A stretch of 64,000 nucleotides of DNA from Streptomyces sp. ML-6 (GCF_030116705.1 NZ_JAOTIK010000001.1:7654501-7718500), one strand, 5' to 3'; positions 1 through 9,880 are shown, numbered from the stretch's first letter. Translations and numbers: made by a program. Notes: generated by a model from the sequence alone, not told the origin.

Positions 1-445
1 TGGCGATACTTCAGGCCGACGATCGATGCGACCACTCTCCCGAGGAGCGGCCCATGCGACGACGTGACGTCCCGAGCCCCGTGCACCGGAGTCGTCCCGG
101 CGAACAGCCCGCCCCCGCCCGTGCCCTGGCGGCGGGCGGACCGGCCACCGCACGGGACCACCGGCCCGGAAGCCGGGGAGAACTCGCCCTTTGACCGAAG
201 AAGGACGTGGCGCGATCGGGGACGGTCTCGAACCGGCGGGCCGGGGCGAGCAGCCCGTCCGGAGGGCGGCGCCTCCGGCTCCTGGCCGGCGGGCCGGAAC
301 CACCCCCCGGAAGCGCCTCCGCAGACGGCCCCGTCGCCTGCCTGTATCCGGGTGACAGGGCAGTACCCCTGGCCGTGGTTCATGTCCAGGTCTGCGGTTC
401 AGGCGTACAAGGGGAAGCCGTCGACAAGTGGGCAAGGGGACAGCG
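1..445. other. Left-edge region without a convincing gene
   Basis: Open frames here lack a recognisable domain or a good ribosome site. One plus-strand frame, open from the window edge to a TGA near position 192, could be the tail of a gene that starts outside the window, but its proline- and arginine-rich composition is typical of non-coding high-GC sequence. The last part holds the leader and ribosome site of the molybdopterin oxidoreductase gene. Confidence 0.4.
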
Positions 446-2932
446 GTGAAGCCTTCGGTGGACCGGATCGGGGATCCGTGGGGCGGCCGTGTGCCGCATG
501 GGCGTCACGAGCCGTGGCCGGCCCGGGTGGACACCCATCTCGCCGAAGGGGTGGAGGCCGGGATGGTGCAACGCTGGGTGCAGGCAGCCTCGATCCTGCA
601 CTCCGACGGGGATGCCATGGATATCGCGGTGGTCGACGGCCGGATGGTCGGGGTGCGGGGGCGGGCGGTCGACCGGGTCAACCGCGGCAGGCTCGGCCCC
701 AAGGATCTCTTCGGCTGGCAGGCCAACGCCTCGCCCGACCGGCTGACCCGCCCACTGGTCCGTGAGGGCGGGCGACTGGTGGAGGCCGACTGGGAGACCG
801 CGATGGGCCGGGTCGTGTCCCGCTCCCGCGAACTGCTCGGCGAGCAAGGTCCGGGCTCGATCGGCTTCTACACCAGTGGGCAGCTGTTCCTGGAGGAGTA
901 CTACACCCTCGCGGTCCTGGCCCGGGCCGGCATCGGGACGAACCACCTGGACGGCAACACGCGCCTGTGCACCTCGACGGCGGCCGAGGCGCTGAAGGAG
1001 TCCTTCGGCTGTGACGGGCAGCCGGGAAGTTATGACGACATCGACCACGCCGACGTCATCGCGCTCTTCGGCCACAACATCGCCGAGACGCAGCCCGTGC
1101 AGTGGATGCGCGTCCTCGACCGGCTGGAGGGCGCCGACCCTCCCCGTCTGCTCTGCGTCGACCCCCGGCCCACTCCGGTGGCCCGCAGGGCCGCCGTGCA
1201 CCTGGCCCCCCGCATCGGCACGAACGTAGCATTGCTCAACGCCCTCCTGCACGAGGTCATCCGCACCGACCGCATCGACCACGAGTACGTCCGGACGCAC
1301 ACGGTCGGCTTCGACGAGCTCGCGGCCCGGGTCGAGGACTGCACCCCGGAATGGGCGGCCGGCATCTGCGACGTCCCGGCCTCCCGGATCGTCGAGGCCG
1401 CCGAACTCCTGGGCACCGCCGACCGACTGCTGTCCACGGTGCTGCAGGGCGTCTACCAGTCCCACCAGGCCACGGCGGCGGCCGTGCAGGTCAACAACCT
1501 CCATCTGATCCGGGGCATGCTGGGCAGGCCGGGCGCCGGGGTGTTCCAGATGAACGGACAGCCCACCGCCCAGAACACCCGCGAATGCGGGGCCGACGGG
1601 GACCTCCCCGGCTTCCGCAACTGGCAGAACGACGCCCACGTCGAGGATCTGGCAAGGGTCTGGAACGTCGAACCGTCGACGATTCCCCACTACGCGCCGC
1701 CCACCCACGCCCTGCAGATGTTCCGCTACGCCGAACAGGGGTCGATCCGCATGTTGTGGATCAGCGGCACCAACCCCGCCGTGTCCCTGCCCGAACTGTC
1801 CCGCATCCGCTCGATCCTCGCCCAGGAGCGCCTGTTCGTCGTCGTCCAGGACCTCTTCCTCACCGAGACGGCATGGTACGCCGACGTCGTGCTGCCCGCG
1901 GCGACCTGGGGGGAGAAGACCGGCACGTTCACCAATGCCGACCGCACGGTGCACCTCTCGGACAAGGCCGTCGAGCCGCCCGGTGAGGCCAGGCCCGACC
2001 TCGACATCTTCCTCGACTACGCCCGACGGATGGACTTCCGCGACAAGGACGGCGGCCCGCTGATCACCTGGCACGACCCCGAGTCGGCGTTCGAGGCGTG
2101 GAAGCGGTGCAGCGCCGACCGTCCGTGCGACTACACCGGCCTGTCCTACGGCATGCTCCGGGGCGGCAGCGGCATCCAGTGGCCCGTCAACGGACAGGCT
2201 CCCGGCGGCACCGAACGCCTCTACACCCACGGCATCACCTGGGCCCACCCCGACGTGTGCGAGAACTACGGCAAGGACCTGGTGACCGGAGCGGCGGACA
2301 GCGCGGTGGAATACCGCTCCCTCAACCCCGACGGCAAAGCCATGATCAAAGCCGCCGCCTACCTGCCACCCCACGAGGCCCCGACCCGCGACCACCCCTT
2401 CCAGCTGACCACCGGACGCACCCTCTACCACTTCCACACCCGCACCAAGACCGGGCGCGCGCCCCAGCTGAACGCGGCGGCCCCCGACGTGTGGGTCGAA
2501 GCATCCGCGGATGACGCGGCACGGGCCGGCCTCGGTGAAGGGGACCTGGTCGAGGTCAGCACCCCGCGCGGCACCCTCCAGGGCCGGCTGCGCGTCACCG
2601 GCCTGCGGCCGGGAGTGCTCTTCGTGCCCTTCCACTACGGCTACTGGGACACCCCCACCGGCGTGGGCCCGGAGCCCACCGTGCCGGGCCGCGCGGCCAA
2701 CGAGACCACGATCACCGACTGGGACCCCGCCTCCAAGCAACCGGTGTTCAAGACCGCCGCAGCCGCGCTCACCCTCGTCGCACGCGGCGACGGGACCCCG
2801 GCACCGGCGCCCACCACCACAGCCTCCGCCCCGACGGCCCCGCACGGCGTGCCGGCCACCACCGGCGGACCCGCCGCGCACGCCACCCAGGAATCCGCCA
2901 TCTCCCGCGACACCGAGGAAGGCGACCGGTGA
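446..2932 (+). CDS. Molybdopterin-dependent oxidoreductase lacking the N-terminal 4Fe-4S site
   Basis: The 828-residue product belongs to the DMSO-reductase superfamily (NasA/Nap/formate dehydrogenase-like). The Mo ligand cysteine is present in NTRLCTSTA (Cys175), and the C-terminal dinucleotide-binding domain (about residues 650-760) is recognisable. The N-terminal segment that normally carries CxxCxxxC and the fourth cysteine in GRLCPKG has none: GRLGPKD (residues 81-87) has Gly84 at the cysteine position. The canonical first Fe-S cluster is therefore missing. The GTG at 446 is preferred to the GTG at 428 because AAGGGGA lies five bases upstream. No signal peptide is seen, so it is probably cytoplasmic. 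The stop overlaps the start of the next gene. Substrate and electron donor are unknown; annotation as nitrate reductase would be weak. Confidence 0.85.
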   Translation: MKPSVDRIGDPWGGRVPHGRHEPWPARVDTHLAEGVEAGMVQRWVQAASILHSDGDAMDIAVVDGRMVGVRGRAVDRVNRGRLGPKDLFGWQANASPDRLTRPLVREGGRLVEADWETAMGRVVSRSRELLGEQGPGSIGFYTSGQLFLEEYYTLAVLARAGIGTNHLDGNTRLCTSTAAEALKESFGCDGQPGSYDDIDHADVIALFGHNIAETQPVQWMRVLDRLEGADPPRLLCVDPRPTPVARRAAVHLAPRIGTNVALLNALLHEVIRTDRIDHEYVRTHTVGFDELAARVEDCTPEWAAGICDVPASRIVEAAELLGTADRLLSTVLQGVYQSHQATAAAVQVNNLHLIRGMLGRPGAGVFQMNGQPTAQNTRECGADGDLPGFRNWQNDAHVEDLARVWNVEPSTIPHYAPPTHALQMFRYAEQGSIRMLWISGTNPAVSLPELSRIRSILAQERLFVVVQDLFLTETAWYADVVLPAATWGEKTGTFTNADRTVHLSDKAVEPPGEARPDLDIFLDYARRMDFRDKDGGPLITWHDPESAFEAWKRCSADRPCDYTGLSYGMLRGGSGIQWPVNGQAPGGTERLYTHGITWAHPDVCENYGKDLVTGAADSAVEYRSLNPDGKAMIKAAAYLPPHEAPTRDHPFQLTTGRTLYHFHTRTKTGRAPQLNAAAPDVWVEASADDAARAGLGEGDLVEVSTPRGTLQGRLRVTGLRPGVLFVPFHYGYWDTPTGVGPEPTVPGRAANETTITDWDPASKQPVFKTAAAALTLVARGDGTPAPAPTTTASAPTAPHGVPATTGGPAAHATQESAISRDTEEGDR

Positions 2933-3420
2933 ACGGCATCAAACTCGCCCTGCGCACCCTCCACCACGGCGAACGAGACCTCGTCGACGACCTCATGAAG
3001 CTGTCGGAGCGCCACCGCACCGAGCACGAGATCCACCACGTCGCCACCGATGTGGCCATCTGGTCCCGGGAGCACGTCCAGCGCCTGGCAGACACCGCCA
3101 CCCACTACGACCTGGACCTCGACGGCCCGCCCGGCAATTCCTCCCCCGGCCTGTTCGCCGCGCTCCGGAAAAAGGCATCGGAAGTGACGGGAAACCGTCC
3201 CGAACCCGGCCTGCTGCTCCTCCGCGACCTGCGGGAAACCCATCTGGCCGCGACGTACAACTCACTGCACTGGGAGATGCTCGCCCAGGCCGCACAGGCT
3301 TCGAAGGACACCCGGCTCCTGGCCCTCGCCTCCTCCTGCCATCCCCGGACGCTGCGTCAGATGCGCTGGACCAACACCATGATCAAGAACCTCTCGCCAC
3401 AGTTGCTCACCAGCCTGTAA
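2929..3420 (+). CDS. Small helical protein coupled to the molybdoenzyme gene
   Basis: The GTG start overlaps the TGA of the molybdopterin oxidoreductase gene (GTGA), which implies translational coupling and a shared function. The 163-residue protein is predicted to be almost all helical, with no signal peptide or membrane segment. Its N-terminal half has repeated His/Glu positions (HHGERDL, ERHRTEHEIHH) resembling a four-helix-bundle, ferritin- or hemerythrin-like metal protein. I do not recognise a named family. It may be an accessory or electron-transfer partner of the molybdoenzyme, but that is inferred from gene order only. Confidence 0.7.
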   Translation: MNGIKLALRTLHHGERDLVDDLMKLSERHRTEHEIHHVATDVAIWSREHVQRLADTATHYDLDLDGPPGNSSPGLFAALRKKASEVTGNRPEPGLLLLRDLRETHLAATYNSLHWEMLAQAAQASKDTRLLALASSCHPRTLRQMRWTNTMIKNLSPQLLTSL

Positions 3421-3435
3421 CAGCCTGGGCACAGG

Positions 3436-3625
3436 GGTGACGCCTACGACAACGCCCTGATGGAGAGCACGAGGGGCCTGTTCGGAACCGAGCTGACCAA
3501 GCCCCGCCGGCCGGGGAAGACACTGTCCGACGTTGAACTCGCCACGGCCGAGTAAACCGACCGGTACAACCACCGACGACTTCACGAGGGGACAGGCGAC
3601 CTCCCCCGTCGAATACGAAAACCCG
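3436..3625 (+). pseudogene. IS3-family OrfB C-terminal remnant
   Basis: Translation gives GDAYDNALMES, then TLSDVELATAE, a TAA stop (3553-3555), then DRYNHRRLHEG. This is the end of an IS3-family integrase domain, including the last catalytic glutamate region. The final motif (PVEYE) is recovered only after a one-base frameshift near 3605. The stop sits where the family usually has tryptophan. No inverted repeats or upstream part are seen, so this is a dead fragment. Confidence 0.8.
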
Positions 3626-3731
3626 GGGAGGTTCAGCCGGTTGTCACGCCTACTGGTCCAGGAGTACCGCCTCCAGACCGAGGGCGAGCACCCAGACACC
3701 GCACAGGGCGAGAAGTAGGGGAGGGGCCGAC

Positions 3732-4337
3732 ATGTCCGAGCTGCACACCCCACAGGCCGGGGACGACCAGGCAAAGGACAACGACGTCGTCGCCCTGCTC
3801 AAACGCCGGCACGGCGATGTCCGCAACCTCTTCGACGAGGTCGAACAGAGCACGGGCGAGGAGCGCCGGGACGCGTTCCGCCGCCTGGTGCGGTTGCTGG
3901 CCGTGCACGAGACGGCCGAGGAAGAAGTGGTCCACCCCTTCGCCCGGCGTGCGTTGCCGGGCGGCGAGCAGGTCGTCGAGGACCGCCTCGCCGAGGAGAG
4001 GGCCGCCAAGGAGACCCTCGTGGCCCTGGACGAGACGGACACCGACCACCCGGACTTCCTGTCCCGGCTGAAGGCGCTGCGCACGGACGTGCAGGAGCAC
4101 GCTCGGGCGGAGGAGCGCTACGAGTTCGCCCACATCTACCGCAGTACCGATGCCATCAACCTGGCTGTCATGGCCAAGGCCATCAAGGCCGCCGAGGCGA
4201 TGGCGCCCGCCCGCCCCCACCCGGGCGTCGAGTCCGGGGCGAAGAACCTGGCCCTCGGCCCTGTCGCAGCCCTCATGGACCGCACCAAGGACGCCGTCCG
4301 CAAGGCCATGGGCAACAGCTGGGCCAAGAAGCCCTGA
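3732..4337 (+). CDS. Hemerythrin HHE-domain protein
   Basis: The 201-residue protein has the hemerythrin-like four-helix pattern: KRRHGDVRNLFDEVE, then VHETAEEEVVHPFAR, and later EHARAEERYEF, which supply the His/Glu ligands of a non-heme di-iron site. Such proteins bind oxygen or nitric oxide, or act in redox sensing. The start is supported by GGGAGGGGC just upstream. The C-terminal ~40 residues (proline- and alanine-rich, then basic) extend beyond the domain. It is followed at once by a strong hairpin terminator and faces a convergent gene. Confidence 0.88.
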   Translation: MSELHTPQAGDDQAKDNDVVALLKRRHGDVRNLFDEVEQSTGEERRDAFRRLVRLLAVHETAEEEVVHPFARRALPGGEQVVEDRLAEERAAKETLVALDETDTDHPDFLSRLKALRTDVQEHARAEERYEFAHIYRSTDAINLAVMAKAIKAAEAMAPARPHPGVESGAKNLALGPVAALMDRTKDAVRKAMGNSWAKKP

Positions 4338-4373
4338 GCCTCCCGAGGCCCACCTGCCCCGGGAGGCTCAGGG
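4332..4373. terminator. Bidirectional hairpin terminator
   Basis: Perfect 14-base arms CCCTGAGCCTCCCG (4332-4345) and CGGGAGGCTCAGGG (4360-4373) enclose a 14-base loop. The hemerythrin stop codon lies within the left arm. Its position between convergent genes suggests termination in both directions. Confidence 0.8.
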
Positions 4374-4420
4374 GTGCAGGAGGTGGCGAGTGGGGCGTTG
4401 CTACTGCCTGCCGCCTGGCG

Positions 4421-5257
4421 TCAGGGGTGTGCCGTGGCCTCGCGGGGTGCGACAGCTTCACGGTGTGCCGCGCGCCGGCGTTCGGGGCGCCAGGTGGCGA
4501 CCAGGGCAGCGGCCAGCAGCAGTTCGGCGATGTCACCGCCGTAGTACATGATCTCCGCGCCTCCCTGGACCTGGTGGACGGGGGCGTGGATGTCGACCCA
4601 GAAGCCGCCGTACATCAGCTGGGAGATCACCGCGTGCGCCGCGATGGCGATACCGAGGCAGAGCAGCCGGGCACGCACCCCGGGACGGGCGGGCGCCGGG
4701 TCGGGACCGGCGATGACGTGGGCGAAGAGGCAGCCGGACAGCAGGAAGTGCGCGTGCAGCATCCAGTGCGCGGCCGGGCTGCCTGCGGTCGCGTTGTAGA
4801 GGGGGGTGAAGTAGAGCACCGCGAGGCTGCCCGTGGAGAGGGCAAGCGCGACCACCGGATGGGCGATCGCCCGGGCTGGCGGGCTGTGCAGTACAGCAGT
4901 CAGCTGCCGCCCCCGGGCCGGGGGCAGGGTGCGCAGCAGGAGGGTGACGGGGGCCGCGAGGACGAGCGTGAGGGGCGCGTACATGCCGATGAGCATGTGT
5001 TGGACCATGTGGCCGCGGAAGTCCTCGTGCGCGAACGGGGCCACGGGCGGCAGCAGGGCCACTCCGAGCAGGGCGGCGCCGGTCAGGAAGCCGGTGGTCC
5101 GCCACCGGCTCCAGCCCTGGACCGGGTTGCGGCGGCGAGCCCGGCGGGCAAGCAGCAGGTAGATGCCGGCGGCGGCCAGCAGGACGAGGACGGGCAGCAG
5201 CCACCCGAGGAGGCTGCTGCCCGCGGTGTGCCCGTGTGCGGCCATGCCGTGATCCAT
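4421..5257 (-). CDS. Caa3-type CtaG-like cytochrome c oxidase assembly membrane protein
   Basis: The 278-residue polytopic membrane protein has a His-rich N-terminus (MDHGMAAHGH) and about seven hydrophobic segments. It contains the family-like blocks AHEDFRGHMVQHMLIG and PAAHWMLHAHFLLSG, whose histidines and methionines suit copper handling. The ATG shares one base with the TGA of the upstream DUF2243 gene, so the two are co-transcribed. The family is linked to copper delivery to cytochrome c oxidase; a role in this operon is inferred. It ends next to the bidirectional terminator. Confidence 0.85.
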   Translation of the reverse strand: MDHGMAAHGHTAGSSLLGWLLPVLVLLAAAGIYLLLARRARRRNPVQGWSRWRTTGFLTGAALLGVALLPPVAPFAHEDFRGHMVQHMLIGMYAPLTLVLAAPVTLLLRTLPPARGRQLTAVLHSPPARAIAHPVVALALSTGSLAVLYFTPLYNATAGSPAAHWMLHAHFLLSGCLFAHVIAGPDPAPARPGVRARLLCLGIAIAAHAVISQLMYGGFWVDIHAPVHQVQGGAEIMYYGGDIAELLLAAALVATWRPERRRAAHREAVAPREATAHP

Positions 5258-5820
5258 CAGGTGGGCCGGCCCTCGTACCGCTCGGCGGTGGCGTCCGGGT
5301 CGAAGGGCCGGCCGCTGCGCTGGAGCAGGTAGCCACCGGTCACCAGCAGGGCGCCCAGGACGAGGAAGCCGATGTCCCACCAGACCTGGCCGTCTCCGGC
5401 GTAGACGTGGTGGATGCCCAGGATGTGGTGGTCCAGGACGCCCTCGACGAGGTTGAACAGGCCCCAGCCGACGAGCATCCATCCCCACAGCACCCGGGAC
5501 TTCCACACCAGCAGCCGGTTGTGGGTCACCCGCGAGTACAGGATGGCGAGTCCGAGAAGGACCGCGAGCCAGCACACGGTGTGGAAGATGCCGTCCCAGA
5601 GGGTGTTCATTTCCAGGCCGGGGACAGTATGGGGGTTGTAGTACTTCACCCCGATGCGGTCCTCGTTGGTACTGGAGAGCATGTGGTGCCATCGCAGGAG
5701 CTGGTGGAGCAGGATGCCATCGAGGAAGCCGCCCATTCCCACCCCGAGCACGATGCCCGGCAACTGGAGGCTTGCCGGTTGTGCCATGTCGGCCCGGGCC
5801 TCGCCTGTCGTGGTGGCCAT
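5257..5820 (-). CDS. DUF2243 integral membrane protein
   Basis: The 187-residue protein has four or five hydrophobic helices and the conserved blocks GGFLDGILLHQLLRWHHM and NLVEGVLDHHILGIHHV, typical of DUF2243. These proteins are commonly found beside CtaG-like genes, as here. The start at MATTTGEA is chosen because GGAGTGGAG precedes it; a longer frame to 5892 lacks such support. The His clusters suggest metal or heme contact, but function is unknown. Confidence 0.85.
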   Translation of the reverse strand: MATTTGEARADMAQPASLQLPGIVLGVGMGGFLDGILLHQLLRWHHMLSSTNEDRIGVKYYNPHTVPGLEMNTLWDGIFHTVCWLAVLLGLAILYSRVTHNRLLVWKSRVLWGWMLVGWGLFNLVEGVLDHHILGIHHVYAGDGQVWWDIGFLVLGALLVTGGYLLQRSGRPFDPDATAERYEGRPT

Positions 5821-6512
5821 CGTTCGTCTCCACTCCTGGTTCTGGGCCCTGTGGGAAGATGCTTCAGTCACAGGTTTCCCTCTCCCCGGCACTCAGGCAC
5901 GCGCATGTGCTCCACCCGGCCCAGCAAACACCGTTGCAGTACTGAGTTCCTCGACGGCCTGTGAGAGCAGGCGAACCGCCTTGGCAGGAGGGGGAGCTGC
6001 GGGAGGGATGAGGAGTTGGCGCGCAAGCCGGGTTCGGTCGAGAGCGGGCGCGGCAAAAGGCGCCTGACGGGTGAAAACCCAGGTCAGGCGCCTTCTTCGT
6101 GTCCCCGTGATGCCAGAGACGGATCCCGGCGCGTGGACCGAGCTGGAGGCCGGGGGCGTGACAACGACCCTGGGCCAGTGATCGCCCGGCCCCCGGCTCG
6201 GTGACGGGAGCGCGTTCGTGAGGCCCATCCGGCTCACGAACGCGCGACTCAGCCGCCGATCCGGTCGGTTTGCCGTTGGAACGACGTCAGGAACACCGTC
6301 CCCAGCAGGTGGCGGACACCGATCTCGAAGTACTGCATCAGGGGCCTCCCCAGGATCCTGCGACCGGTGTTCGGCGGTCGCCGGCCGGACACCGTGGGCT
6401 CGAGTCCCGGAAGCCGGTGGTGGTACGGAGGCCGGATTCCGGGACTCGGGCACCTCCGCCGTACGCCGTGGTCAGGTGCTCTCACCACGGACGCGGCACC
6501 GGGGTGTTCCGG
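5821..6512. other. Intergenic region holding repeat copy A
   Basis: No convincing gene is seen. It contains a block (about 5942-6100) repeated near 11.84-12.10 kb, ending in a GAAA-capped hairpin. The remainder, 6100-6512, looks like ordinary untranslated or decayed sequence between the DUF2243 operon and the cysteine-rich peptide gene. Confidence 0.5.
5942..6100. repeat. Dispersed repeat, copy A, with GAAA-tetraloop hairpin
   Basis: Two sub-blocks match copy B near 12 kb: one at about 5943-5980 (TTCCTCGACGGCCTG and following) and one at about 6018-6100. The second ends in a hairpin with 12-base arms AAGGCGCCTGAC (6057-6068) and GTCAGGCGCCTT (6083-6094), an inner GGGT-GAAA-ACCC stem-loop and a two-base bulge. 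The hairpin could act as a terminator or an RNA element. In copy B the two blocks lie further apart. Confidence 0.65.
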
Positions 6513-6719
6513 TCAGCACTCGGCGCAGCGGCAGTACAACCACTCGCCGGATTCGTCCGGCATGCCCTCGGTGCACCCCTCACAGGGAGCCCAGAAACCG
6601 CCACACACCGAGGAGCACTGCCAGCAGCTGGGCCAGGAGCCACAGCCTGCTGCGGCCTTGATCCGGGGAACGAGGACCCCGAGCAGCGCCGTGCCCAGCG
6701 CTTCCAGTTTTCGGTGCAT
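6513..6719 (-). CDS. Cysteine-rich 68-residue peptide
   Basis: The small gene starts with ATG at 6719 behind a good AGGAG site. The product has a basic, amphipathic leader-like N-terminus (MHRKLEALG..VPRIKAAA) followed by a core with nine cysteines (positions 26, 32, 35, 39, 46, 49, 63, 65, 68) and several tryptophans, ending CRCAEC. That two-part layout resembles a RiPP precursor or a small metal-binding or disulfide-rich peptide. No modifying enzyme is evident nearby. It is divergent from the SARP regulator gene, which may control it. Family not recognised. Confidence 0.6.
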   Translation of the reverse strand: MHRKLEALGTALLGVLVPRIKAAAGCGSWPSCWQCSSVCGGFWAPCEGCTEGMPDESGEWLYCRCAEC

Positions 6720-6868
6720 GTCCACTCTCCTGAGGTCCGGGTATGTGCTGCGCACAGGGGCCGGGCAGGCGTCGGTAAATTTTTGGAAAAGCTTGAATCC
6801 GTCTGGATCCGCAGGTCGGTGGCGCCCAGAGTGTGCGGTAGGGGTTGTCGGGTGACACAGGGGGTGTG
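6720..6868. promoter_or_regulatory. Divergent promoter region of the peptide and SARP genes
   Basis: About 150 bases separate the two divergent starts. The middle (about 6775-6800) is markedly AT-rich for this genome (TAAATTTTTGGAAAAGC), as expected for a promoter. The AGGGGG ribosome site of the regulator lies at 6859-6864. No exact -35/-10 pair was assigned. Confidence 0.45.
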
Positions 6869-9800
6869 ATGGTCACGCGCTTCGGGATCCTCGGGACCAT
6901 CGAGGTACGGCGGCACGGGAGCCCCGTCGACGTGGGGCACGCGATGCAGCGGCGGGTGCTGGGGGCGCTGCTCGTCGACGCGGATCAAGGGCTGTCCGCC
7001 GACACGCTGGTGGAACGGGTATGGGGGGACACCGAGCCGGGGTACGGCCGCCGGACGCTGTACGGATACCTTTCCCGACTGCGGCACGCGCTGGCGGCCG
7101 ACGGCACGGCCATCACCCGGGAGCGGGGCGGCGGCTACCGGCTCGTGGTCGAGCCCTCGGCGGTGGACGCCCACCGCTTCCGCGAACTGTCGGACCGGGC
7201 GCGGAGGGCAGGTGATGACGGGCAGTCGGAGGCGTTGTGGCGGGAGGCGCTGGCGCTGTGGCGGGACAGCGCTTTCGCCGGGGTGGACACCCCGTGGTTC
7301 AACGCGCAGAGGCATCTCCTCGACGGCGAGCGGCTGGCCGCCCAGCTGGAGCTGGCCGATGTGCGGCTGCGCCTGGGACAGCACGACGGGATGGTGAGCG
7401 AACTGGCCGACCGGGTGCGGTCGTATCCACTCGACGAGCGGGTGACCGGGCAACTGATCCTGGCCCTCTACCGGTGCGGGCGCCAGGCCGAGGCGCTGGA
7501 GGTGTACGAGCGCGCTCGGCGGCGGCTCGCCCACGAACTGGGTGTCGACCCCGGCGCGGCGTTGCGGCGATTGCACAAACGGATCCTTGCCGGCGATCCC
7601 GAACCGGCCGAGCCCCGCTCCGCCACACCCACCGCCATCACACAACCGGCCGGCAAGAACGGCCCGGCGGTCGGCCCGCCCATGGTGCGCCAACTGGTAC
7701 CCCGGCTTCTCCCGGCGGGCCCGTCACTCTTCGTCGGCCGGGAGGGCGAGGTGGACGAGGCCCGGCGGCTGCTCGGCGCGGAGCAGCCCGGTCCGTCGAT
7801 GCTCCTGGTCACGGGCGCCGCCGGAGTGGGCAAGACCGCCTTCGCCGTACGGACCGGGCATCTGCTCGCCGCGCGCTTCCCGGACGGCCAGCTCCACGCG
7901 GATCTGCGGGGCTTCGGCGACGAACCGGCCGAGCCGTACACGGTGCTCGGCACCTTCCTCCGCGCGCTCGGCATCTCCGGCGGTGCTGTGCCTGCGGAGC
8001 TGACGGACCGGGTCCATCTCTACCGCACCCTGCTGGCCGGGCAGCGGACGCTGGTCGTCCTGGACAACGCCGCAGGTGTCCAGCAGGTGAGCGACCTCCT
8101 GCCCAGCGGGGTGGGCTGTGCCGCCATCATCACCAGCCGGACGACCATGGCGGAACTGTGCTGCCGCAGGCTCCCCCTGGGCGTGCTGGACTCCGGGACG
8201 GGACTTGACCTGCTGCGGGAGATGCTCGGCCGGGACCGGACCGACGCGGAGTCCGGACCGGCCCGCGCCATCGTGGACACCTGCGGCGGACTTCCGCTGG
8301 CGGTATGGGTCGCGGGTGCGCGTCTGGCTGCCCGGCCGGGCTGGCCCCTGGCCAAGGTGGCGCGCGCTCTCGCCGACGAGCAGCGCAAGCTCGACGAGCT
8401 GGCCGTCGGCCATATCGCCGTACGGGCCAGTCTCGAACTCACCTATCAGCAGATGACCGCGGCGACGCAGCACGCCCTGCGGATGATCGCCCTGCTGCCC
8501 GGACCGAGCTTCGCCGCCTGGGCGCTTGCCGCGCTGCTGGACGCGGGGCTGGCCGAGGCGGAGGCCGTCCTCGACGACCTGGTCGAAGTGCATCTCGTAC
8601 AGATCGGGCCGACGGACACCTCCGGCATTCGCTATCAACTGCACGACTTGATAAGGCTGTTCGGCAGGGAGCGGGCCGAGCAGGATGTCCCCGAACGGGA
8701 TCGCGAGGCCGCGCTCACCCGGCTGCTCAGTGCAAGCCTGCACCTCGCCGACCGGGCCGCGGACGCCCTCAGTGTCGACTTCCAGGGCATTTCACAGCTG
8801 GACCTGGCTACCTGGCAGCCGCCCGCGGCCGAATCCGCCCAGTTGCTCGCCGACCCGCTGGCCTGGTTCACCGACGAACGCCGGTTCCTCATCGACGTGG
8901 CGGAGCAGGCGCTCGACGGAGCGCGGAATGTCGCACCCGCTGCCGGACTGGCCACCGCCCTCACGACCCTCTTCCAGGTCGGCAGCCACTTCGACGACTG
9001 GGAGAGGCTCCAGAACCGGGCCCTCGAAGCGGCCCTGAGCAGCGGCGACCACCACAGCGCCGCGAAGGTCCACCGCTGCCTCGGCGAACTCACCACCATC
9101 CTCGACCGCTACCCGGAAGCACTGGACCACTTCGAGCAGGCCCTGCAGCATGCCGAGGGACAGGCACCCACGTACCGGGCCGGTGCCACGGCGGGACTCG
9201 CCTATGTGCACCGGCTCCTCGGGCAGTACTCCTCCGCCGTGCACCATTTCGAGGAGGCCGCCCGGCTCGCCGAATCGACCGGCAACGTCAACTGCCTCGT
9301 CTACGCGACGAACGGCCTCGGCGTTATCGACCTGGAGCAGGGCCGGGTCGAGGCCGCCGTCGAACGGTTCACGAAGTGCCTGCGGGTCAGCCGGGGCGCG
9401 GGCTACCGGCCGGGGGAGGCCCAGGCCCTGCGATGTCTGGGTCAGAGCCATCGGGCACTCGGCGCCCACTCGGCCGCCGCCGACGCCTACCGGCGGGCCG
9501 CCGCGATCAGTGAGGACCTCGGCGACCGGCTCAGCGCCACACACGCCACCTGCTGGCTCGGGGACGTCATGGTCCGGCAGGGCGAGCACCGGGAAGGACG
9601 CCGCCTGCTGGCCCGGAGCCTGTGGACCTACCGGGAGTTCGGCAACCTCTGGGGCGAGGCCGCGACGCTGTACGCCCTCGCCGAGGCCCACCTCGCGGTG
9701 GGCCGTCCGGCCTCCGCCCGCAGACGCGCCGAGGCCGCCGTCGGGCTCTGGCGGCAGATCGGCTCCAGCAGGTGGCTGGCCGTCGGCCTCGACACTCTGG

Positions 9801-9880
9801 GCGCGGCACACACCATGGCCGGTGACCATTCGGCCGCGGCCTGCGCCCGCAAGGAGGCGGACGAGGTGCGGAAGGCTTGA
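6869..9880 (+). CDS. AfsR/SARP-family regulator with NB-ARC ATPase and TPR domains
   Basis: The ~1,003-residue protein has the full AfsR layout. An OmpR-like winged helix occupies roughly residues 1-90 and a bacterial transcriptional activation domain 95-245. The NB-ARC ATPase (about 285-560) has Walker A GAAGVGKT near 320 and Walker [12 protein letters not shown] repeats fill about 690-1000. Such proteins activate secondary-metabolite promoters by binding direct repeats. ATG 6869 is preferred over the upstream TTG 6845 and GTG 6866 because AGGGGG is well spaced. It lies 8 kb from the PKS 3' end, beyond several IS elements, so a link to that cluster is only possible. The divergent cysteine-rich peptide gene is the nearest candidate target. 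Confidence 0.92.
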   Translation: MVTRFGILGTIEVRRHGSPVDVGHAMQRRVLGALLVDADQGLSADTLVERVWGDTEPGYGRRTLYGYLSRLRHALAADGTAITRERGGGYRLVVEPSAVDAHRFRELSDRARRAGDDGQSEALWREALALWRDSAFAGVDTPWFNAQRHLLDGERLAAQLELADVRLRLGQHDGMVSELADRVRSYPLDERVTGQLILALYRCGRQAEALEVYERARRRLAHELGVDPGAALRRLHKRILAGDPEPAEPRSATPTAITQPAGKNGPAVGPPMVRQLVPRLLPAGPSLFVGREGEVDEARRLLGAEQPGPSMLLVTGAAGVGKTAFAVRTGHLLAARFPDGQLHADLRGFGDEPAEPYTVLGTFLRALGISGGAVPAELTDRVHLYRTLLAGQRTLVVLDNAAGVQQVSDLLPSGVGCAAIITSRTTMAELCCRRLPLGVLDSGTGLDLLREMLGRDRTDAESGPARAIVDTCGGLPLAVWVAGARLAARPGWPLAKVARALADEQRKLDELAVGHIAVRASLELTYQQMTAATQHALRMIALLPGPSFAAWALAALLDAGLAEAEAVLDDLVEVHLVQIGPTDTSGIRYQLHDLIRLFGRERAEQDVPERDREAALTRLLSASLHLADRAADALSVDFQGISQLDLATWQPPAAESAQLLADPLAWFTDERRFLIDVAEQALDGARNVAPAAGLATALTTLFQVGSHFDDWERLQNRALEAALSSGDHHSAAKVHRCLGELTTILDRYPEALDHFEQALQHAEGQAPTYRAGATAGLAYVHRLLGQYSSAVHHFEEAARLAESTGNVNCLVYATNGLGVIDLEQGRVEAAVERFTKCLRVSRGAGYRPGEAQALRCLGQSHRALGAHSAAADAYRRAAAISEDLGDRLSATHATCWLGDVMVRQGEHREGRRLLARSLWTYREFGNLWGEAATLYALAEAHLAVGRPASARRRAEAAVGLWRQIGSSRWLAVGLDTLGAAHTMAGDHSAAACARKEADEVRKA

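Noticed and set aside
380..2881. Very long minus-strand open frame opposite the molybdoenzyme
   Set aside because: Its Gly/Arg/Val-rich translation has no domain; it is the antisense shadow of a convincing gene in high-GC DNA.
4421..5833. One 470-codon minus-strand frame covering both membrane genes
   Set aside because: Its first half is out of frame with the DUF2243 protein; two genes sharing one base explain the sequence better.
5893..6453. Minus-strand frames with similar translations at the 6.0 and 12.0 kb repeats
   Set aside because: The shared peptide (WVFTRQAPFAA) is simply the translation of the repeated hairpin; no starts or domains support coding.
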